From Methanobacterium sp. (GTDB lineage Archaea; Methanobacteriota; Methanobacteria; Methanobacteriales; Methanobacteriaceae), in the NCBI GenBank assembly GCA_030539815.1, contig JAUNXM010000122.1, forward strand, positions 1 to 5,944: a stretch of DNA of 5,944 bases, given 5' to 3'. How positions within the stretch are numbered: position 1 is the stretch's first letter; each line of letters begins with the position of its first letter. The translations under genes were made by a program, and so were the position numbers. Positions 1-5,944 of this stretch are shown one piece after another. Below the pieces are notes generated by a model. It was given only the letters and a program-made list of their open reading frames with translations. It had not been told where the DNA came from and ran no database searches.

Positions 1-619
1 GTTGGCCAGGTGCTGACCCACCACCTATAGATGCGTAAGTAATTGGAGACCCTAAACTTGGAGCAACCACCCTGGTGTATCGTCCCATTTCTCCCATTGC
101 AATGCCAATGGTATTGTTGTATTGGTTGACCACTTCCAGCACATTAAGAGTATCCTGCATATTTTGGGGCATAACTGCAAACTTGGCTATGGATCCTAGT
201 GCTTTCTGTCTTTTAACAACCGCCAAAAGCTCATTTAAAGGGGGAGTTTTTTGGAAGTCATGGTAGGATATTATCGTTGATTTTGCCGCCTGGATAACTT
301 GAGAACGATATTTTTCATCAGTTTGAATTTCAATATCAATATAATCCGCGTGATCGGAGACTTCCACCAATATTTCTATTCTTTCAGCTTCAGAACCCAA
401 GAATTGACCACCTTCTTCTCTCATCCGGTTGGTGGCAATGAGGGGATAATTTATTTCCTCAATTAAATGTATGATACTTTGAGGATCACTGTCCAGAAGT
501 GAATCAATACGAAGTTCCACCAAATCTGCCCCTGCCTTTACAGCCATATCTGCAACTTCTAAAACGCTTTTCCTTTCTTTTTGGAGTATTGGAACACAAA
601 TTAAGGGTTTCAAAATCAT
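1..619 (-). CDS. aroD: Type I 3-dehydroquinate dehydratase (partial, 3' end outside window)
   Basis: Cytosolic enzyme that dehydrates 3-dehydroquinate to 3-dehydroshikimate in the shikimate pathway by a Schiff-base mechanism. My reading of the minus strand gives 206 residues from ATG at 619-617. Family landmarks are in order: ELRID near residue 35 (substrate-binding Glu and Arg), SYHDF with the general-base His120, AKFAV with the Schiff-base Lys146, GEMGRYTR with the substrate-binding Arg183, and SAPGQ with Ser202 and Gln206. The Arg-to-Ser spacing of 19 agrees with the well-studied Salmonella enzyme as I remember it. The family is usually about 220-250 residues, so only a short C-terminal tail is missing. 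The start is supported by a minus-strand AGGATGTGA at 634-626, one mismatch from the archaeal anti-Shine-Dalgarno complement. The gene is divergent from all others here. In methanogens dehydroquinate usually arises by the AroA'/AroB' route; those genes are not in view. No broken frame seen. Confidence 0.95.
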   Translation of the reverse strand, partial: MILKPLICVPILQKERKSVLEVADMAVKAGADLVELRIDSLLDSDPQSIIHLIEEINYPLIATNRMREEGGQFLGSEAERIEILVEVSDHADYIDIEIQTDEKYRSQVIQAAKSTIISYHDFQKTPPLNELLAVVKRQKALGSIAKFAVMPQNMQDTLNVLEVVNQYNNTIGIAMGEMGRYTRVVAPSLGSPITYASIGGGSAPGQ

Positions 620-625
620 TGGCTT

Positions 626-634
626 TCACATCCT
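626..634 (-). promoter_or_regulatory. Ribosome binding site of aroD
   Basis: On the minus strand this reads AGGATGTGA, which matches AGGAGGTGA with one mismatch and lies 6 nt before the ATG at 619. It fixes the aroD start. An ATG inside it is followed at once by TGA, so it is not a start itself. Confidence 0.6.
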
Positions 635-961
635 AATGATATAATCCTTGGTGAGTATTTATTATGCAATTTGAATCCATTTCTACTGGAATGGGATATT
701 AATATTAATGAACATGTTATTTATTTATTTCTCCACCTTACTAAATCTTTTTAATCAAGATATCAGGTTAATCATCCCATTCTTGTGAGCTTAAATGAAT
801 CCTATTTAACCTTATTTTTTTAAACCCCCATGCTCATTAGAATTAATTCAAATAGGTCAGTTTATGGAAGGACATCATTTTCGTGCAGGTGTCTTGAAAA
901 ATTCTAGAAGAAATGTATAAGAACAAGTTTTCACCATATTATTTTCACTAAAATTTAATCA

Positions 962-976
962 ATGGTTTTAAACCAT
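962..976. repeat. Perfect inverted repeat, candidate operator
   Basis: Arms ATGGTTT (962-968) and AAACCAT (970-976) are exact reverse complements around a single T. The core TTTTAAAC could also serve as a TATA-like element. It lies 44 bp upstream of the TTG start at 1020, where an archaeal repressor site would overlap promoter or transcription start. A regulatory role is inference from position and symmetry. Confidence 0.4.
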
Positions 977-978
977 CA

Positions 979-994
979 TAATAATCAATTATTA
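979..994. repeat. Second perfect inverted repeat, adjacent to the first
   Basis: Arms TAATAAT (979-985) and ATTATTA (988-994) are exact reverse complements around CA. It starts two bases after the 962-976 repeat and ends 15 bp before the AGGTGAT ribosome binding site. Being pure A/T in the arms, it is more likely than the first to occur by chance. Confidence 0.35.
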
Positions 995-1009
995 ACCTCC
1001 TAAAAATTC

Positions 1010-1016
1010 AGGTGAT
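1010..1016 (+). promoter_or_regulatory. Ribosome binding site that decides the TTG start at 1020
   Basis: AGGTGAT is an exact match to the complement of the archaeal 16S rRNA 3' end and sits 3 nt before TTG at 1020. The overlapping ATG at 1015 runs into TGA after one codon, so the TTG is the only nearby in-frame start. Confidence 0.65.
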
Positions 1017-1019
1017 GAT

Positions 1020-1748
1020 TTGAAGATTACCGCCATCGGTGCAGATATTTCCGGAAACGATGTTTCCTGCAGTAAAAATCTCATAAAAAATATTGAAAAT
1101 AACATTCCCCTCCTGCTTAACAAGGGAGCCTATAAAGCTGCTCTTACCAACATCACCGGCGATGATGTGGTTATAAGTGCTTTTGTGGAAGATGATCAGC
1201 TGGAAGAAGTTAACCAAGGTATTGTGGAAATTCTTCGCCAGAATGCCGAGGATTTGGGGGATATCAACGGAATTGCAGACACCTTAGAAAACGCTGGTGA
1301 AGGAATATCCTATGCTGAAGCAAAAATAAGGCAAGATCGCTATCCAGATGCCATTATAATGGCCTTCGACACCTACGGAGGGGAGAAATTTGTTCATAAC
1401 GTAGCCGATTCTGTGATAAAAGCCGCCAGAGGCATGGACCAGGTGACTGATATTGGGGGAAGTAGCCTGAACCACAATCAGGAAATACCTGGAGTCGGAT
1501 ACGTTTCTGATGAGACCGATGACCCGGTGGTAGTAGTTACCGTGGAAGACATTGAAAGTATAGGAGTAGTGGCCGGAGCAATGATGGGAGCTGCATTAGG
1601 TAATAAAAACGTTTATTTAGTTCGTAGAGGTTCTCCATCCTATGTGATTCCTGGAAGTGTGATCATATCCATCACCGCCTACATGAATGGGAATGTAATG
1701 GACTTGGCAGTGCCGCTTTCCAGTAAAATGAAGATTTTAGAAGTTTAA
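1020..1748 (+). CDS. Conserved-looking protein of unknown function, 242 residues
   Basis: I do not recognise a named family and assign no function. The reading frame is convincing: an exact AGGTGAT site, a TTG start, codon use like the neighbouring genes and a clean TAA stop. The product is soluble and acidic, with no signal peptide. It shows a predicted beta-type N-terminus (KITAIGADISGND) with the only cysteine at residue 17, a charged helical middle (about 55-105), a motif FDTYGGEKF around 116-124, a glycine-rich IGGSSLNHN near 145-153, an acidic patch SDETDDP at 163-169 followed by a hydrophobic strand VVVVTV, then a Gly/Ala-rich helix (182-194) and VRRGSPSYVIPG (201-212). The Gly/Ala segment is too short to call a membrane span. 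The alternating strand/helix pattern suggests an alpha/beta enzyme fold; that is inference. A methanogen-specific family is plausible but unchecked. It lies about 100 bp before sucD in the same direction. Confidence 0.85.
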   Translation: MKITAIGADISGNDVSCSKNLIKNIENNIPLLLNKGAYKAALTNITGDDVVISAFVEDDQLEEVNQGIVEILRQNAEDLGDINGIADTLENAGEGISYAEAKIRQDRYPDAIIMAFDTYGGEKFVHNVADSVIKAARGMDQVTDIGGSSLNHNQEIPGVGYVSDETDDPVVVVTVEDIESIGVVAGAMMGAALGNKNVYLVRRGSPSYVIPGSVIISITAYMNGNVMDLAVPLSSKMKILEV

Positions 1749-1757
1749 GAAAAGTAC

Positions 1758-1773
1758 AGAAAAAATATATTTA
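1758..1773 (+). promoter_or_regulatory. Candidate archaeal promoter (purine-rich BRE plus TATA box) of sucD
   Basis: The stretch AGAAAAAATATATTTA has an A-rich BRE-like half followed by ATATATTTA, close to the archaeal TATA consensus. It lies about 80 bp before the GTG start. Transcription would begin about 25 bp downstream of the box, near 1790-1795, within the repeat cluster described next. A second TATA-like stretch, CAATATAAT, follows at 1774-1782. Confidence 0.45.
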
Positions 1774-1780
1774 CAATATA

Positions 1781-1828
1781 ATACTGCTTAACAAAGATAC
1801 TATCTTAAGTAAATACTGTCTTTTAATA
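1781..1828 (+). repeat. Three direct repeats with exact 16-bp period upstream of sucD
   Basis: ATACTGCTTA starts at 1781, ATACTATCTTA at 1797 and ATACTGTCTTT at 1813: ATACT is identical in all three copies and each copy starts exactly 16 bp after the previous one. The second copy is embedded in a perfect inverted repeat, AAGATA (1794-1799), C, TATCTT (1801-1806). The cluster lies between the candidate TATA box and the ribosome binding site of sucD, where a regulator or an RNA leader element could act. Function is inference. Confidence 0.45.
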
Positions 1829-1834
1829 ATTCAA

Positions 1835-1844
1835 AGGATGTGAT
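1835..1844 (+). promoter_or_regulatory. Ribosome binding site of sucD (supports GTG start)
   Basis: AGGATGTGAT matches AGGAGGTGAT at nine of ten positions and ends 3 nt before GTG at 1848. The same one-mismatch form (AGGATGTGA) precedes aroD. Confidence 0.6.
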
Positions 1845-1847
1845 ACA

Positions 1848-2708
1848 GTGATATTTCTTAATGAAAACACCCGATGTGTAGTGCAGGGCATTACCGGTAA
1901 ACAGGGCTCTTTCCACACCAAAAGTATGCTTGAGTATGATACCAATATTGTGGCCGGTACATCACCGGGCAAAGGAGGTCAGGAATTTGAGGGAATTCCA
2001 GTCTACAATTCAATTGCAGAAGTTAAAGAAGAAATGGATGTTAACGCATCAATAATATTCATACCCGCCCCATTCGCCAAGGATGCTGCCTTTGAAGCCA
2101 TATCCCAACTGGAAATAGCAGTTATTATCACTGAACACATCCCAGTACACGATTCTATGGAAATAGCGCAATACGCACGCAAAAAGAATTGTAAAATAAT
2201 TGGCCCTAACACTCCCGGAATTATAACACCAGGAATTGGTAAATTAGGAATTATGCCCACCCATATCTTCAATCAAGGAGATATTGGAATAGTATCCCGC
2301 AGTGGAACTTTAACCTATGAAGTGGCCAGCCAGGTAACCAATGCAGGCCTCGGTCAGAGTACCTGCCTGGGCATTGGTGGGGACCCTGTGGTGGGGATGG
2401 ACTTTGCCGATGTCCTGCAAAAGTTCGAAGAAGATCCTGGAACCAGGGCCATGGCCATGATCGGAGAGATTGGAGGTAATGCCGAGGAAAAAGCAGCAGA
2501 ATTCATTTCTGAAAACATCACTAAACCAGTAGTGGCCTACATTGCCGGTAGAACCGCCCCTGCGGGAAAGAGAATGGGACACGCCGGTGCCATAATCGAA
2601 GGAGATAGTGGAACTGCTGAAAGCAAGATGAAAGCCTTGAAAGCGGCAGGAGTGGAAGTAGCAGAACAACCTTCCCAAATTGCAGATATAATGAAGGAAA
2701 TCGTTTAA
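1848..2708 (+). CDS. sucD: Succinyl-CoA synthetase (ADP-forming) alpha subunit
   Basis: Catalytic alpha subunit of succinate-CoA ligase, which interconverts succinate, CoA and ATP with succinyl-CoA, ADP and phosphate through a phosphohistidine. In Methanobacteriales it feeds the partial reductive TCA branch toward 2-oxoglutarate (family knowledge). The 286 residues match the usual length. The N-terminal CoA-binding Rossmann domain has GITGKQG at 14-20; IIGPNTPG is at 117-124; the phosphate-binding SRSGTLTYE is at 150-158; Glu207 in IGEIGG is the expected partner of the phosphohistidine; and GHAGAI carries the catalytic His245, followed by the conserved SGTAESK segment. GTG is chosen as start because of the strong upstream ribosome binding site and because family members begin just before the same Rossmann strand. 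The beta subunit gene sucC is not adjacent, so it must be elsewhere. The candidate promoter and repeat cluster upstream suggest its own regulation. Confidence 0.97.
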   Translation: MIFLNENTRCVVQGITGKQGSFHTKSMLEYDTNIVAGTSPGKGGQEFEGIPVYNSIAEVKEEMDVNASIIFIPAPFAKDAAFEAISQLEIAVIITEHIPVHDSMEIAQYARKKNCKIIGPNTPGIITPGIGKLGIMPTHIFNQGDIGIVSRSGTLTYEVASQVTNAGLGQSTCLGIGGDPVVGMDFADVLQKFEEDPGTRAMAMIGEIGGNAEEKAAEFISENITKPVVAYIAGRTAPAGKRMGHAGAIIEGDSGTAESKMKALKAAGVEVAEQPSQIADIMKEIV

Positions 2709-2739
2709 AACCCTTAAAACAGGCCTTTGATTCTTACCA

Positions 2740-2748
2740 AAATATAAA
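2740..2748 (+). promoter_or_regulatory. Candidate TATA box upstream of hmgA
   Basis: AAATATAAA preceded by a short purine/C stretch is the best TATA-like element in the spacer after sucD. It would give a leader of about 65-100 nt, depending on the start codon used. The rest of the spacer is AT-rich without a clear ribosome binding site. The assignment is tentative. Confidence 0.3.
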
Positions 2749-2866
2749 CAGCCTTATTCATTTATTTTCCATTCCAAAAATAATTCATAATCAAATTCCG
2801 GACATACACTTTGGCAATACTGCTAAATCTTTATTCGTGGATACAAAATATTTTAAGATGGTTTCT

Positions 2867-4075
<1,209 letters not shown>

Positions 4076-4110
4076 TCTTACTATTTCACATAACAGGATT
4101 AGATTAAATG

Positions 4111-4127
4111 AAAATTTTATAAATTTT
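4111..4127 (+). promoter_or_regulatory. Candidate promoter of the VIT-like gene, within an inverted repeat
   Basis: AAAATTT (4111-4117) and AAATTTT (4121-4127) are exact reverse complements around TAT, giving a TTTTATAAAT core that fits an archaeal TATA box. Transcription would begin near 4143-4147, immediately before the AGGAGT ribosome binding site at 4148-4153, leaving a very short leader. It may also mark the end of the hmgA transcript because of its T-rich stretches. Confidence 0.4.
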
Positions 4128-4161
4128 AATTAAATCCCATATTAATTAGGAGTAAATCTGA

Positions 4162-4743
4162 ATGAACATACGCGAATTCATAAGTGAATACTTTAAAATG
4201 AGCCGTTATGTGGCTCTAGGAACTATGGACGGAATACTGGCGGTTATGGGAGTTACACTAACTGCCAGTGGTGTGGCTGGTGTGAGTGGGTTAGACATTT
4301 CCAACTACGCAGTGGGATTAACTGGCCTCAGTGGTGGTATTGCCCTGGCACTGTCCAATGCCTTTGGATCTTTTATTGGTGAACGAGCCGAGGAGGTTCG
4401 AAGCATACGTGAACTGGAGCAGAAGATGATGCTGGAGGAAGGTAAACTGGATGATACCCACATTCACCAGCTGGCTAAAAAGCGCATTTACATGAGCATG
4501 TTCACCCATGGATTCAGTAGCTTCACTGGATCATTTGTACCTGTGGTCCCCTTCCTACTCATTTCTGACAGGATAACTGCCACCATATACACGGTGATCC
4601 TCTGTTTCGTGGCATTGATCATACTGGGTGTGTATCTAGGGAAGGTATCCCGTGAAAGTTTACTAAAAACCAGTGTGGAAATCATGCTCATTGGAGTACT
4701 GATCAGTGTGGTGAGTTACCTCATTGGAGGAGGGCATGGTTAA
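4162..4743 (+). CDS. VIT1/CCC1-family membrane transporter (iron/manganese type)
   Basis: The family contains vacuolar iron and manganese transporters of plants and yeast, and prokaryotic relatives of mostly unknown substrate. The 193-residue product has about five membrane segments: 16-40 (with GTMDGILAVMGV, whose Asp23 matches the conserved TM1 aspartate), 48-72, 114-134, 138-160 and 170-190. Between the second and third lies a charged loop (73-110) beginning GERAEE and containing ELEQ, LEEG and DDTHIH; in plant VIT1 the corresponding acidic region binds the metal. The pattern of one Gly-rich first helix plus ALSNAFGSFIGERAEE is what identifies the family. The small size fits the compact archaeal branch. 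Start: ATG at 4162 preceded by AGGAGT with 8 nt spacing. Substrate and direction cannot be read from the sequence; metal (Fe/Mn) transport out of the cytosol is the family-based guess. Neighbours give no hint of an iron regulon. Confidence 0.85.
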   Translation: MNIREFISEYFKMSRYVALGTMDGILAVMGVTLTASGVAGVSGLDISNYAVGLTGLSGGIALALSNAFGSFIGERAEEVRSIRELEQKMMLEEGKLDDTHIHQLAKKRIYMSMFTHGFSSFTGSFVPVVPFLLISDRITATIYTVILCFVALIILGVYLGKVSRESLLKTSVEIMLIGVLISVVSYLIGGGHG

Positions 4744-4906
4744 ATCCATGTAAATCTCTTATATCAATTTACCCAATTATATTCGTTCAATAGGAAGAAT
4801 CTTAATTTAAATCCACATTTAAAAACGATCCTTCACCAGTTCCAAAGGCCATTTATTTACTTAACCATAATCATGCTGTTTTATATTCTACTTATTTAAA
4901 AACAAT

Positions 4907-4919
4907 TACATATATTCAC
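4907..4919 (+). promoter_or_regulatory. Candidate TATA box upstream of the PEP-synthase-like gene
   Basis: TTACATATATTCA follows an A-rich BRE-like stretch (AAAAACAA, about 4898-4905). Transcription would begin around 4937-4942, leaving a leader of 30-40 nt before the start. The whole 4744-4966 spacer is AT-rich, so chance TATA-like strings are common and the call is tentative. Confidence 0.3.
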
Positions 4920-4975
4920 TTAATTTTAAAAATAAATACATAAGATATAGTATTATATTAAGGGAAATGATAATC

Positions 4976-5899
4976 ATGGCGGATAAAAATAGGTATGTGG
5001 TTGATCTTAAAGAAAAAGATTTATCCATAGAAAAAATTGGAGGCAAAGCTCTTAATTTAGGCAGAATGGCATTTTCAGGTTTTAAAATTCCCCCTGCTAT
5101 TATTGTTTCCGTGGATGCCTATGATTCTTTTATTAAAACAGAATTAAAAGGTGAAATATCCAAAATTATTGATTCAATTGATTTTGAAAAGGAAGATTCC
5201 ATCTCCCAAGGATGTTCATCCATCCGCCACATAATAAAAAGTGAAGAATTACCACCGGACATGTTTTTAGAGATCAATAACAAAATAAAGGATCTCCCTG
5301 AAGGTTACTATGCAGTAAGATCATCAGCAGTGGCTGAAGATCTTGAAGATGCCAGTTTTGCAGGCCAGCTGGATAGTTTCTTGAATATAAAAAAGGAAAA
5401 TATCCTGGAAAAAATCATTGATTGCTGGAGATCTTACTGGAATGACCGGGCCGTTAAATACCGGCATGATTCATCCATAGGACATTTAGACACCGAACTG
5501 AACGCCGCGGGAATTGCAGTACTGGTCCAGAAAATGGTGAACGCCGATATCAGTGGAGTGACATTCACCGCCAATCCAGTAAATGGAACCAATGAGGTGG
5601 TTATTGAATCTACATGGGGCCTTGGTGAATCCATTGCCTCTGGAATAGTAAGCCCCGACAGTTTTGTTCTAAACCGGGAAGGAAAGTTAATTGATAAAAA
5701 TATTAAAACTAAAAAGAAGGGATATTTCCTTACCAACGAGAAAAACACTTTAATCACCATAAAAGATGAATATCAGGATAAATCAAGTCTCAATAATGAA
5801 ATTCTTACCAGGATATTAGAGATTGGAATTGAATTGGAAGAATTTTTTGGTGTCCCTCAGGATATTGAATGGGCCATTGAATGTGGAAAAAAGGGTTGA
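4976..5899 (+). CDS. PEP synthase / rifampicin-phosphotransferase-like ATP-grasp domain protein, frame interrupted near domain end
   Basis: Encodes the N-terminal PEP/pyruvate-dikinase nucleotide-binding domain, which transfers phosphate from ATP toward a downstream swivelling histidine domain. Counting from ATG 4976 (307 residues): IGGKALNLGRM at 21-31 with the conserved Lys, YYAVRSSAVAEDLEDASFAGQ at about 110-130 with nucleotide-binding Arg115, GVTFTANPVNG near 194, WGLGESIASG at about 216-225, and VPQDIEWAIE near 293-302 with the metal-binding Glu. The family normally continues at once with a YILQSRP-type strand, whose Gln and Arg complete the site, and then with the histidine domain; here the frame stops at TGA 5897-5899 before that strand. 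The N-terminus resembles PEP-synthase-like and Rph-type proteins more than canonical PpsA, so I give no symbol. Start: ATG 4967 is also in frame, but AGGG at 4961 is too close to it; 4976 has better spacing. The first half of the gene is visibly more AT-rich than hmgA or sucD. As it stands the product would probably be inactive alone. Confidence 0.8.
   Translation: MADKNRYVVDLKEKDLSIEKIGGKALNLGRMAFSGFKIPPAIIVSVDAYDSFIKTELKGEISKIIDSIDFEKEDSISQGCSSIRHIIKSEELPPDMFLEINNKIKDLPEGYYAVRSSAVAEDLEDASFAGQLDSFLNIKKENILEKIIDCWRSYWNDRAVKYRHDSSIGHLDTELNAAGIAVLVQKMVNADISGVTFTANPVNGTNEVVIESTWGLGESIASGIVSPDSFVLNREGKLIDKNIKTKKKGYFLTNEKNTLITIKDEYQDKSSLNNEILTRILEIGIELEEFFGVPQDIEWAIECGKKG
5887..5899 (+). other. 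In-phase A_AAA_AAG heptamer followed by TGA: candidate frameshift site
   Basis: The zero-frame codons GGA AAA AAG GGT TGA place the heptamer A_AAA_AAG (5887-5893) in the phase required for -1 slippage, one codon ahead of the stop. It is the same heptamer as in E. coli dnaX. After a -1 shift the frame reads GLNHDLLDIDKTKNPTI and stays open through the last base. The run of six A is also a typical place for an indel in the genome or the assembly. The sequence alone cannot tell which. Confidence 0.5.
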
Positions 5900-5944
5900 A
5901 TCATGATTTACTGGACATTGATAAAACTAAAAATCCCACCATCT

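Larger units (their letters stand above)
620..1019. other. Gene-free divergent spacer between aroD and the 1020 gene
   Basis: This 400-bp AT-rich stretch holds no convincing gene on either strand. It must contain promoters for both flanking genes. Visible structure: a 12-bp palindrome ATTAATATTAAT at 698-709; a 7-T run at 815-821; a GAATTAATTC palindrome at 840-849; a TTTTCAC direct repeat at 928-934 and 942-948; and two perfect inverted repeats at 962-976 and 979-994, listed separately. A possible minus-strand TATA-like stretch for aroD lies around 655-672. A plus-strand TATA-like stretch for the next gene could be AATTTAATC (about 952-960) or TTTTAAAC (966-973). An 18-codon ORF at 864-920 is noted under findings and not called as a gene. 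Nothing in the region resembles a tRNA or a known riboswitch. Confidence 0.6.

Noticed and set aside
75..266. 63-codon plus-strand ORF
   Set aside because: It lies antisense within aroD, whose catalytic motifs are intact on the minus strand; no ribosome binding site.
676..697. Imperfect hairpin ATCCATT / AATGGGAT upstream of aroD
   Set aside because: One extra base breaks the pairing and the arms are short; not distinguishable from chance.
809..821. T7 run as a transcription terminator
   Set aside because: No plus-strand gene lies upstream of it in the window, since aroD runs the other way, so there is nothing visible to terminate.
995..1016. Possible hairpin hiding the AGGTGAT site (ACCT at 995-998 pairing with AGGT at 1010-1013)
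   Set aside because: Only four base pairs with a long loop; too weak to claim a translational switch.
2003..2678. Minus-strand ORFs of 89 and 122 codons
   Set aside because: They mirror sucD, which has full family motifs; their translations show no recognisable family.
5434..5760. 108-codon minus-strand ORF
   Set aside because: Antisense to the conserved ATP-grasp motifs of the PEP-synthase-like gene; no start signal.

Overview
The window looks like chromosomal DNA of a methanogenic archaeon, most likely of the order Methanobacteriales (Methanobacterium-like). The grounds are AT-rich spacers with archaeal TATA-like boxes, ribosome binding sites matching AGGTGAT, GTG and TTG starts, a class I HMG-CoA reductase of archaeal type, and a type I 3-dehydroquinase together with a free-standing SucD. 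The assignment rests on reading the sequence only; no database search was run.

Layout. Minus strand, 1-619: 5' part of aroD (shikimate pathway), cut by the window edge a few residues after its last active-site glutamine. 620-1019: a gene-free divergent spacer of 400 bp with several palindromes, two of them side by side just upstream of the next gene. Plus strand from here on: 1020-1748, an unrecognised soluble acidic protein of 242 residues; 1848-2708, sucD; 2867-4075 (possibly from 2837), hmgA; 4162-4743, a VIT1/CCC1-type membrane transporter; 4976-5899, the ATP-grasp (PEP/pyruvate-binding) domain of a PEP-synthase-like enzyme, whose frame stops just before the expected end of the domain. 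The plus-strand spacers are about 86 to 230 bp and each holds a TATA-like candidate, so these genes may be separate transcription units rather than one operon.

The identifiable genes are mostly anabolic housekeeping: aromatic amino acids (AroD), succinyl-CoA for the partial reductive TCA branch (SucD, whose partner SucC is not here), mevalonate for archaeal isoprenoid lipids (HmgA), metal ion handling (VIT-like) and a phosphotransferase of the PEP-synthase/rifampicin-phosphotransferase type. I see no mobile element, CRISPR array, tRNA or rRNA.

The points most worth a second look are: (1) the last gene stops one codon after an in-phase A_AAA_AAG heptamer, and the -1 frame stays open to the window end, so this is a frameshift of some kind (programmed, mutational or assembly) or a split gene; (2) three ATACT-containing direct repeats at an exact 16-bp period upstream of sucD, with a similar motif upstream of hmgA; (3) two adjacent perfect inverted repeats in front of the unrecognised gene. 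I did not find convincing evidence of a wholly new system.
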